NCBI GenBank assembly: GCA_902728285.1
Contig: CACVBU010000385.1
Location: 1,333,683 to 1,397,682, forward strand
DNA length: 64,000 bases
Reading direction: 5' to 3'
DNA from: Clytia hemisphaerica
Taxonomy: Eukaryota > Cnidaria > Hydrozoa > Leptothecata > Clytiidae
A model generated the notes under the pieces. The model made no database searches and had not been told where the DNA came from. It saw only the letters and a list, made by a program, of their open reading frames with translations. Below, one piece after another: positions 35,801-47,800 of this stretch (position 1 is the first letter of the stretch; each line of letters begins with the position of its first letter). Both the position numbers and the translations under genes were made by a program.

Positions 35801-38800
35801 TGTCTTTGATGATGAATGCAGCAGGAAGATCGTCGTTTGTAGACGGTAAGATGATTGGTTTGGTGTCAGCTGCGATGAGTGTATTCTTCTGGGCTTTTGC
35901 TTTGGTAAGACATGTCCTGATATTGAACAAGCCTGTATTGGTCAAAACAGCTAGTGGATGAGTGTTGGCCACAAGATCGATCTTGGCAGCACGTGCTTTG
36001 TCTCGAAGAACCTTGCGAAGATTTTCAAGGAAGTCGATGGATCTCGAGATCTCGGAAAGAGGGCAGTCTTCGACTATGAATTCATCGATATGATCGTTTG
36101 CTTCGTCGATAAGACTGTGGATTTCGTTGCTGTCTTCTTCTGACATGTCGTTAGTTGGAGGAGGTGGGTCCTCAGTTGATGATTGAATGTTGGCGTCAGC
36201 TTCAGTGTCAGCGTCGGCTGCAACGTGAGTGATGTAGGTAACTTGACCAGTCCGGTGGAGCTCACGGTAATCCACTCTCTTTGTCTGACGTAAGTTGGAC
36301 ATACAGTGAACGGACAGTTGGTTTGGAAATGTTGAGTAGTTCCGGAATTATGATACGAGTTCCGGAGTGACGAGTTGTACGAGTTCCGGAGTGACGAGTT
36401 GTACGAGTTCCGGAGTGACGAGTTGTACGAGTTCCGGAGTGACGAGTTGTACGAGTTCCGGAGTGACGAGTTGTACGAGTTCGGAGTGACGAGTTGTACG
36501 AGTTCCGGAGTGACGAGTTGTACGAGTTCCGGAGTGACGAGTTGACGAGTTGAGTGACGAGTTGTACGAGTTCCGAGTTCCGGAGTGACGAGTTGTACGA
36601 GTTCCGAGTGACGAGTTAGTCCGGAAAGATGAGTTGATCCGAGTTAGTCCGGAGAGATGAGTTAGTCCGGAGAAATGAGTGAGTTGATCCGGAGAGAAAC
36701 GATGTTCCGGAATGAAGAAACGATTCGGACGAATGAGCAAAGTAGAAGAATCTGTTTGAATGTGGGCCTAGTGCATCGCACCTGGGGTGTGTCCGAAATA
36801 ATCTTGACGCGAGAGGGTCGAATGCGAGAATAGATATATTCAAACTAAATGAAGAAAGAAAAACGAAAATTCATAAATATTTGACAAGACAAAATTTGAT
36901 CCTAATTAGAGAAAATATGACTAATTAACTAATTAACGGAAATGATTAAACTGAGATAAATATGAGAAAAATGAATGACAAACTTACAGAAAATTCTAGA
37001 ACTTAAATCCTAACTTAACTTAACCTAAAAATGTGTAAAACAGAAAAATGCCAAACAGAAAAGAGAAAAATGAGGCCAAACAGAGAAGACCAGAGGCCAG
37101 ACAAAACCTAACCTAAAGCCTATGAAAAAGAACAAATGAAAACAGCAGAAAAACTCACCAGCTGGCCACGAGTGAGATGCTGTGTAAATGCTGACCAGAA
37201 AGGTAGTGATAACTAAAGGCGAGTAATCACTACAACAAGAAGCTGGATAAAAGATACTTTGCCATAAGGAAAACGATAAATTTTCACTGAATTTCTTGAG
37301 AAATCAACTCATGTCGAAAAACAACTTTCTCCCATCAAACCAAAATTAGAATGAATTCAGAAGTCACAAGCGTGAAAGAATCGGAGATAGTATGGCATAA
37401 CATAATTGCCTAATAATTAAAACTAATTATCCTAGTATAAAGAAAACGTAGAGAAAATGTCATTTGGGAATATGCTATATACAAACAAAGGAAATTAATA
37501 CACGAAGGAGCGTCAAATTAAAAAGCTTGTGGAAATTTTATATTGTCTGTTATAAGAACAGATCGTAAGACTACAAGGGGAATTGGGTACCATGCTCTGA
37601 TACCTGCGATTAAGTTGCCTGTGTATATGGTACCAACTTGATGTTTAAGTAAAATATTTCTGCCAGATTATTGGGCATTGATTTTTACCAAGTGCTCATA
37701 GTCTTCTTCACTGGACTCAAAAAGCATCATTAAAAATGATCAAAAAGTTTTATGAAAAGTCGAGTCTACCACAGTCCTCAGATGAGGTGGGTTTTTTATA
37801 AGATACATTAGTAATTGTTCATTCGAAGTAATACAAAATGACGCGTTCTTTGGAAAAAGTAACAAAATCGTTTCAATTAATGGTTAGCAACCAACCAAAT
37901 CAAATAAGAGCTTGTTAAAACTCCAACTTGTCCCACATTCCTCCCGGTCACCATTTTACAACGAATCATCTTCTAGGTGTTGTAGCGTTATTTTATACCC
38001 AATCAATCGACAATTTATTTCTTTAAAGGGCTGGTGGTCTTGACCTTCCATCAAATGACATTCCAGAAACAGCCACTTTTCATCCTTTCGTCTTTGCAAA
38101 TCAAGAAATGTTAAATAAAGCTCCAGTGAATGATGAAATTCTACTCAACATGGTCTCCGAAAGGTGCTTTTCAATTTTAACAAAAAATGCTTTATTTACA
38201 GTATTGTTTGGCTGTACACAGACCCAGTATCTACAGCTAATTTCAAAATTCATTGCCGTAGAGGATCTGTTGTCATTGTCTTTTCTCATTTGAGACTTTC
38301 AAACCGACCGCTGCGATGAAGTGTTGGTGGAGAGAGAGAGAGGAGACGACGAGAGAAGTGTTGCTATTTATAAATCATACTTGATCGCAGAGGTCTCTGT
38401 ACGGAAATCTTTTATCAAACAGACATGTGCACAGAGTGTACTACGAAACGATAAGCGTGAGATACACTCTGGTACAGGTACAGAGTAGATTATTATGAAA
38501 CCATATGAATTCCTAACAAGTACGTAAGTTTCTGATAGTTCTGGGTCTTCTTAAAAAAAGAAAATTAAATTTAAGAATATACATGTCGAAAACCCTGTTT
38601 TAATCAGCACCTTTATATTTGGTGCCACCTATATTAGACAGTCTTCTAAAGCCAAAAATTATGTCCTAAGCTGACAAAATTTAGTCTGGGAAAACTGTAT
38701 TCACTATAGCCCAAAAACATTTTCACTCACCCGCAATTTCATCCCTCCTGACATGGTATCTCGTGTCTATGAATGAATTTTGCTGGTCTGATTTTAATGT

Positions 38801-41800
38801 TGAAAATTTTTCACTTCCACTTAGCACTTCAGCAGATGATCGTTTTGGTTTCAATACAATGAGTGACTACATACAACTTTATCGGTATGTCCAGATTCTC
38901 TATTTCGAAAACAAACAAACAAAATATTGCTTTAGGCGTACAAACGCGAATTTCGGCCTTTCAAAATTCTTAACAGGGCAATTCCCGAAAGTTTATGCTC
39001 GCGAAAAATTCTCAAAATAACTGGAAATCTAAAAAACCTCGAAATCGTAATAAATATTAAATTTTCGGCATATTATTATCAATTAATGCCTTTTTAAAGT
39101 CGAAGAGTAGCCGTCTTTAGCGGATTTAAGGAATATTTTTCACTTTTAACGCAATTTTTATTCGAAAACTCTTATTTTTATCCAACGATTCGCGAAATTT
39201 TGTACGCCTAAAGTATCATGGGGATTGCTTGTTTGCTGTGAAAAGAGAAAAACCCTTCCGTCGAGCACAAACTTACCCAATCTTCATCAACAATCCTAGG
39301 CTCATATTTTAGAAATCGCTCCTTTAAGACCATTCTGAGAAATTGTCAACCACGATTAGAGCGTATGCCCGAGTGAACCGCCTCTATGGGTGCTATCAAA
39401 TTGTGCATGGGTGGCGGCGCTCCTAGGCACCTACTTGCGGTATTCAGTCAAAAATGAGTGGGACTTAACGTGGGTTGGCGTAAATCATTAGAGAATATTT
39501 AATCCTGGAAATCACGAAAAATAAGAATGGCAGAGCCTTAGCCATAATTTACTGGTTTTCATACAAAGGCGTGAAATTTAAAATTTTTAGAGAAGGGAAA
39601 ATGACCCCAACAGAGGTTGCAATTAACGTGATGAAAGCGATCAAAGAATCACAACATCTCAAATCCATTATCGAGATGGATGGCAATGATGTGCTAAAGG
39701 TAAGCGTTCGCTCAACGTCCATCTAACGTCCTTACCATCTTAATACGCCTATAAACGCTTAACGACATGTTCTGCTTTTGAAGAGAATGGTGATGAATTT
39801 TCAAGGAAATGATGTCACAATTCTTTGTTTATGAGAATATTAATGCAGCAACCCCAGACATGATATCATCCCTTCCTTCTTGGATAACACGAACCCAGTT
39901 TCCTTCGCTTTAAGGGTATAGCGTTTAACGTTGCATATACATGGTTTAAATAGATGGCAATGATGTGCTAAAGGTAAAAATCCCATTAGTCACAGCGTCC
40001 TATCAAAGGTCATAACAATCCAATAACAGCTGGATTCCTCTAGCTTGGTACCTGTTTGTCTTAAAAAGATTAATCTCTTTAACCTAAGGGTTATTCTCGA
40101 TGACACGGCGTATTCTCAACGTCTATCTAACGTTCATATCGTCTAAATAGTGTGAGATGGGCGTTTAAACAATTGTTGCTGGGTTCTTCTAGCTGGGTGC
40201 CTGCTCAGTTTTGTGATTTTCTCCTGCTGAAATCTTTTGTTAGATGGCGAATGAATCAACAGAGCGCTGGCAGAAGGGAACACAACTTTCCATTTTCGAT
40301 GGAATACCAATCGCCATCAAAGACGAATACATTGTCGTAAGTGAAGAACATCCATTTTTGGTCGCTGGAACCTTTTTAGTTTGTTACTTTTTATAAGAAG
40401 TAAGGTTCTTTTAATTCTCAGATTAAAGGTTTTATTCTTACATAAGTGTTCCCGTTTCATATCAGGCACGCACATAATTCATATCAGGCACATATTTCAT
40501 ATCAGGACAGTGTCTACATATTGTTATGTTATGCTGATATAAACAGAAAAAAATGTTTTCTTTCCCTCTTTCTGACCAATCTTGCTCCATATCTGTGTCA
40601 ATCCAATGTGAAAAAGTGTGGCGAAAAGTTGAACTTGCGCATGAAATATCTCGAGTTAGGTAAGGAAATCAGCTATAACCGTTTAAAAGTCTTCTATATA
40701 GTTTTTCGAGAGCTTTCAAATGGTATACATGATATTGTCTGGAAATAAGTTTGAAATTTTCAAAAAATTTCGCCCTTAGGATTTTGCCTGGGGAAAATAG
40801 AAATATCCCAAAAAAGGGATGTTCCACCAGTGGGATTTTAGGGGAATTTTTCCTGAGGTATAAGCATCCTATAGAGAAGGTCTGGAGAAAGTTTCAGCTA
40901 GATCATATTTTTTTCCTACAAACTGCCTGTATTTTTGTAACACGACCACACTATTCATGATAACCAATCCACAACGGACCACGGTCTAGATTGAATGATT
41001 TATTTCTATATATGGAGACAGATTGTGATAAAGTCTGCTTGTGGTTGTATGTTCGTTTTATTTTTCTAATCCTTTCAATCCATCAAATTGTAGTTCCAGA
41101 CTAAAATAACACTTTATTGAATTGATTTATTAAAGTTCATTTCTATTTTCCCTTTGAAAAATGTCAGAGGTTGTTTACTTTAGTGTGTTGTAATTAATTT
41201 TCGTCCTTCCGGGTTGTGTTGGTTATATACTATCTGATGTTTAATAATATCTGTCACAAATAACTTATTATGGCAGGAATATCAAAAGTCTTCGATTTTG
41301 TCCTATACACGTTTTCTTTTAAGAAACTAGTTTTACTAAGCAGCCTCAATGTTTCTTAATAAATCGGCCTTTTGAGCCTTAAATGTTTCCTACATGTTTC
41401 TAAACTTTTTGACATAATCTGCCTATTTTTGCATGCAAAGAAAAAAATCATATCTTTTGATTGGAAGGTTCTTAAACGACATTAACAAATCTTTACATAC
41501 AGTAAAACAAACAACAAACATGGTGGACGAAGACACGATAAAAATCTTCCAACAGTTATTAGAAAATCCAGAAGCACCATCAACCACATTTGTTCAGAAC
41601 CTGGACAATATATACAGGTTACCTAAAGACATTATCACTCAAGAATTGAAAAAGTTAGAGCTAAAAGTCCTGACTGTATTGAAAGACCAACTGACCTACC
41701 GTTTTGTTGAACAATTTGGTGAGGAAACCTTGAAAAGCAATGGATTTCTTCTGACATCTGATGATCTCTCATCCCAGTTCAAGAAGAGAAAAGCACCATC

Positions 41801-44800
41801 AACTGCTGCTGGTGACATATACCTTATGGGACTTAGCATGCATGAGAAATGTATCACAAACAAACTTGCAAACGAACTTTTGCTACCACAATTTATTCAA
41901 GAGTCAAACGTAAACGACATTATGAACAGTGAACACAGCAAATTGATTATTGAAAAACTGCAAGAACTTATCGAGTCTAATAAAAAGATCTCTACTGAAA
42001 ATGCTGCAATTAAAAAGCAAATGTTAGAGGTTGAAAAGCAAAATGCTGAAATGAAAGAGCTAATCTCGGTATTGGAGAGCAAAATTGATATCAGGAATAA
42101 AAATCCAAGTTTTGAGAAGCAAATGGAAAATAGTTTCCAGAAACTTTTATCAGATATTATTATCCATATAGCGGTCATTAAGTAAGCCATTAAAGATTCG
42201 AACGGCGGGAGGTATTGAAAGGTTCTATGACTCAAATAGTCATACATGCGCTGAGAAAACTAAGGCGTCGCACTTCAGAGGGCTGAAATATCATTAATCG
42301 CCCTGGTTATAGGGCGATAACGTCATTTGTGGTCTGCTTGGAACTTTATTGAAGTCGTTGCATTGAAGCGAAAAGACTAAACTAACGTCAGAAAAAAACA
42401 CTTTTTGGTCATTTGCGGCCCGCTCGCAAGAGTACTCAAAACTTGTTAAACTCATTGCATTGAAGCGAAAAGACTTGGCTGACGCTAGAAAAAAAAGTTG
42501 TTTGAATGTCCGATATGGATAATAATAGTAATAGCGTTAAGCTTTCGTTCGTTGTTGTCATTAATTCTGCCCTTGCAGTTTGATTATTAGCCCTCTAGTG
42601 CAATTTTGCGCCCTCCGCTTCGCGTCGTGCCCAAATGACACTCTCGGGCTAATAATCAAACTGCGCGGGCAGAAAATAACAACAACGACCTCAAACTGAA
42701 CGCTATTGTTATATTCCGTTCGACACCAGCCAGAACATTGCCCAACCAAAAGCATCCTATTCGGAGAAAGCTTCAACTCTACCACCACCACCTCCTAAAT
42801 CACCCTCATCAAACTCACTACCAGCGGAAGACTGGCACACTGTCAGCAGGCGTCATAAAAAACCGCACCATACTACCTTACCCCAAATGCCCACAGACAC
42901 AGACACAGCCACCTCATCTGATAAGTCCAAACGAGGCCCAATATTTGGAGGCAAACAACCAACCAAGTCAAACATCACTGGAAGCGCAAAACCGATCTCC
43001 CTGTTCATTGGGGGCTTTAACCCTTCTCTTCAGGTGAAAGACATTAAAAACTTTATTGAAAAGGACATTCAAATAAAAGTTCTCAGAATCGAATCGAATC
43101 GAATTAATAAACATATAACCAGTCAGTTCGAGTTGACATTGATGCCACAAGTAAAAATAGGGCATTTGACAGATCGACTTGGTACACTGGATTGATTGTA
43201 AAACCTTACAGACCACCTAGAAGTCACCAGAACATTCAGGATAACTACAACAACTACCCTAGAAATAACAAATGACCAATATAACAGCAAGCACGACAGG
43301 AATGAGCAATATGAAAGAAACCGTCAGAGTACAGGCCTATACCGAGACCACGCAAAACAAATCCAATCAGTAGGAAGCGACAGAGAAGATGGATGGTACT
43401 GAATTTATTACTCTAAACTGCAACGGATTTAAGTCAAACTTCGTTTATATTAATGAACTCATCTCAAAGTTTAATTGTATTTTTCTGACAGAGACTTGGT
43501 TACTTACATCAGAGGAACACCTCTTGTCAGCATTCAACCATGACTTTAAAATAATTATTGTACCAGCAATAAAGAAAAACTGTGGACGCCCATATGGTGG
43601 TACTATATTACTTCTTAACCGCAAAATGTTTTCAAAAACTGACATTATCATTCTAGAAGATCACATTACAATTGTCAAAACAAACCTGAATAATATGCCA
43701 CTCACCATTACTGGAGTATACCTACCATCTACCAATTCAAACGATTACATTGAAAATTATAAGATACAATTAGCAGTTATATCTGGGACTCACCATCAGC
43801 TACTCTCAACATCTGAAGCTATGATACTCGGAGACTTCCAATGCTGCCCTAACATCCGGGGGTCAACAAGGAACTCAACCGAAAACTCTTTATCCAAGTA
43901 CCTCACCAGTTTCATAGAAGAAAACAATCTCTACCCTATAGATATGTTAGAGGGATCCGGCCCATTATATTCCTACCACCATCTGACCATGCAAAACAAA
44001 TCTTATATTGATCATATACTTGTCTCTGAAGATCTAAAGAACATTATGTACAACACAAGAGTCCTAGATCATCACCCTCTAAACACAGGAGACCACTTGC
44101 CTGTTGCTACAACAATAGCTACTAGACAAACACAAAACACTCCCATTATTTATTCTTCTACCGACCATCAATTTAACCAAATACCAAGCTACATGTGGAA
44201 TAATGAGAAATTTACAGAAAGATATAATGAACTTACAGAACAGGCATTCACTGATACAAGTTACAAATATTTACCTTTGGAAGTCGAACTAGAACTAATG
44301 AATAAAACCTTGAAGGAATGTGCTTCAAAAAGTTATGCTGAGATAAACACTTCAACACGCAAAGTTTCCCCTAAAGCTTGGTGGAACAGTGATCTTTCTA
44401 CGGCAAGGAAAAAGCTGCAACAAATGTTCAATCTTTGGAAGGCAGAAGGTTTCCCCAAGTCTGAGTCAAACATATCTTATGGTAGATATAAATTTGCAAG
44501 AAAAGCATTTCGATACTTAATACGTCAGTCAAAAAAAACAGGTATCGGTCAATCATTATATTGGAGTTGATAAACTAAAAAACATTAAACCCAGATCCTA
44601 CTGGCAACAAATTAAACTGAACAAATCATCGACACAAAAACTTTTTACAATAAACAATAAATCAACAACAGAAAGTATTACCCACGAATTTTCTAATCAT
44701 TTTGATCAGGTTCTCAATCAACCGAAGGTGGCATCAACAGATAACAACAAGACAAACAAAGAATTGGAAAAATTACTTCACGATATTGGACCGAATAGAG

Positions 44801-47800
44801 AATGCTTTTTTGTAACAGAGTCAGAAATAAGCAAAGCCATAAACCGATTTAACAAAAACAAAGCAAGGGATCCGTTTCAATTACTTGCAGAACACTTTCA
44901 ATTTGCGGAAAATAACAAAGTTAGAACTTATATTGCACATATTGTCAACAGGATCTTCACCGAAAACCAAACTCCGAAATCCCTGAGTATCTCGTTGTTA
45001 ATTCCACTTGTTAAATCTTACAAAAAATCGATGAAAGACCCAAATAACTATAGAGGTATCAGCTTGATGCCTATCCTCTCAAAGATTATCGAAGCCGTCA
45101 TCCTCGACAAATGTCCAATGCTGTCAGCCCCCAAACTATCTCAATATGGGTTTACCAACCAAACATCTACAGTTCACGCTGAAGTAATGATCCAGGAAAC
45201 CATTAACTATTATAACACTAATGGTTCACCTGTGTACATGTGCAGCTTAGACGCTTCGAAAGCTTTTGATAGTTGCAATTGGCACGTAATGTTTAAGAAA
45301 CTTCTTGACAAAGGTATCTCAAAATCAGTGTTGCATTTCTTAATATCGTCGTACCTCCAGAGTGAATCTGCCGTTATGTATAATGGATGTAAATCCGAAT
45401 CATTTCGCTTGTCACAAGGTGTGAAGCAAGGATCCATGCTTTCTCCCTACCTGTATAACATTTACACCGAATGCCTACTCGACATTTTTAAATAATCAAA
45501 CTCAGGAGCTCGTTTACCTGAAGGAACTAACACATCAGTCGTTGCTTTCGCAGATGACCTTTCCTCATCAGTCCCACGCTCCGCGGATTACAGTTACTTA
45601 TTGACAAATGCATATCATATGGGGAAAACCACAACATCAGTTTCAACCATCTCAAAACACAATTTGTTGTTTCCGGTAAATCAAACTTTCAGAACCCCAT
45701 GCTGATGCTAGATGGTAAATTCGTATTAGCACAGGAAACAATGAAACACCTTGGTTTCATTTGGAAACGCAAATCAAACAAACTCCTATTGAAACATCAT
45801 TTAGAGTACCGCCTCACTGAGATGTGGTCTGTAGTCTGTAGTATCTTCTCTCATTTCGTCTGGTGTTCGTCATCTGCACCCAAACCAAATTGTCACGATG
45901 TATCGATCTTTAGTTGTTCCAAAACTGATATATGGCCTGGAAATCGTCAACTTAACAAACACTGACAGACAATATCTCAACAGACAGGCACGCTGTTCGT
46001 TGAAGCAACTGTCTGGAGTCTCAAAACATTCCAAAAACCTCATAAGCCGTTATTACAGACTCAATGACATAACAACACTGCTAGACAATCGCAGGCTAGA
46101 CCTTGTACACCAACTCTTTCAAAACAAGAACACGTCAAAATACATCATTCACCTTCTATCCATCCCAAACCGTGACCGATCATTTTCAATATTGAATAGT
46201 CTGCTTGGCACCTGTACGGCGTATGATAAGAACCTTCTATGTTGCCTTTTTAATCGCATTGGAAAGTCAACTCTATCCCTTACTACTTGTGACGTTGAAG
46301 TTAATACTGGTGAACTGAATGCAATACATGACTGTATTCTGAACTGGCACTTGCATGATAAAAGGGTATCATTTAAGCAAATTTTGGAAGCTGAAATCAA
46401 TAGATGAAAATATTTTTCAGTGCCGTAGGAAGCATTTCCATATTGGGGGGGGGGGCTGAAGTTTAGTGACACCGCGAGGGCCAACCATGGTTTGGCCCGA
46501 GGGGGGAAATTTTGAAAATTTGAGCTCTAGATTGCTTGAAAATGCACTCAATTGTGACAATTATGCCAAATTAAAAAAGAAAAACTTTGTATTTTGCAAA
46601 ATAACCATTTTTGAAAAAATTATTGGGGGGGCATAGCCCCCCCTTGCCCCCCCAGTTGCTACAGCACTGTTTTTGATGTAATACAGCGTATAACCAACGA
46701 TGTAAAAATAATAGATAACCAACTTGCCTTGATTCTCAAAAAACATCCGTGTTACGGTTGTAAAAATATTAATGACATTTTGCATCGTAAAAAGTGCAAT
46801 TAAATAAAAACTTGCTTCATTTGCAACCTTCTATTGGACAGAATCGATCACGTGATGTATATTTTTCCAAAATTTGGGTTAGAAAAAGTGTATTTTCCTA
46901 TAGGCAGCCTCACAGAAGGAATTTTTTAATTAGATATTATTGTTCTATAAACATTCATCTGTTTATTTTGTATCAGGCAACCTTCATGCACTTTTCATTC
47001 GTGAGATATCGCACTTCAAATCACACATATATTTTTCAGATAACAGCATTTTATGAGCGTTTATTTATCCAGATGAAGATTAAGTGGTATCAGGCCGATC
47101 GGTAGTCAATTTGTCTAAAGATTGGTACCTTTATCTTTTGAAAACAATTCCAAAATTTGCAGTAAATAACAATTCAAATTTTCTATCAATTCAGTGGATG
47201 TCAAAAAGTGTGTCAAAATCTAGCTAAAAGCATAACACGCACTGCACACAGAGCTTTTTTAAGGAGTGCTCATTTCAATAGGAAAACAATGGTTGTTCTC
47301 TTGGGAGAAGTGCCTTCTAGAGGTAGTTGGTTATCTATTATTTTTACATCGTTGGTATAACATAATATAACTTTGATAACTGGAGCTAGTCGTTCTCCAT
47401 AGGTACAATTCCCTCAAACACATTTGCTATTTTCCACTAGTTATACACATTGCTTTCCTTTTGCTTTCATTTCCAATTTTCAATCCTTAGACTTTCCTAA
47501 TTTGTGGGCAGCCAATTTCCCTAGTTTGTGTATAACCCAAAGGTGATTCCCCACCCACAGATAGTCTGAGCCGAGTTTTTCGAAAGGAATCACCTTTTCG
47601 TATTTTTTAGACGACTTATATTATTTTTTAGCCAAAGTACATATTCAATATATTCTATTTATGTGAAACGTAGACAAAAAGTTTTCCCCTACACCACTTC
47701 AAAGGTTAATTCTGTCTTTTTTGTTCTTTCTCACTCTTGTCTACTTTAGGCGATTTCTTGTTTTTGTTTTTTTTGTTTTTTAGATGGCGGCTGTAGTCTC

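Larger units (their letters stand above)
41433..46407 (+). mobile_element. APE-type non-LTR retrotransposon (LINE), degraded
   Basis: Ordered ORF1 parts, endonuclease and reverse transcriptase on the amidase sense strand inside intron 7. ORF1 is split by inverted-repeat insertions. ORF2 has at least one stop and two frameshifts. The domain order and APE endonuclease place it near the CR1/Jockey-type LINEs. The 5' end is uncertain, and no clear tail or target duplication was seen. Confidence 0.9.

Noticed and set aside
36348..36740. 130-residue repeat-rich frame
   Set aside because: It is produced by the 24-bp minisatellite. All six frames show similar periodic text.
46418..46671. Helitron terminus
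   Set aside because: The C/G-run hairpin recalls Helitron ends, but the clear CAGTG...CACTG inverted ends indicate a TIR element.
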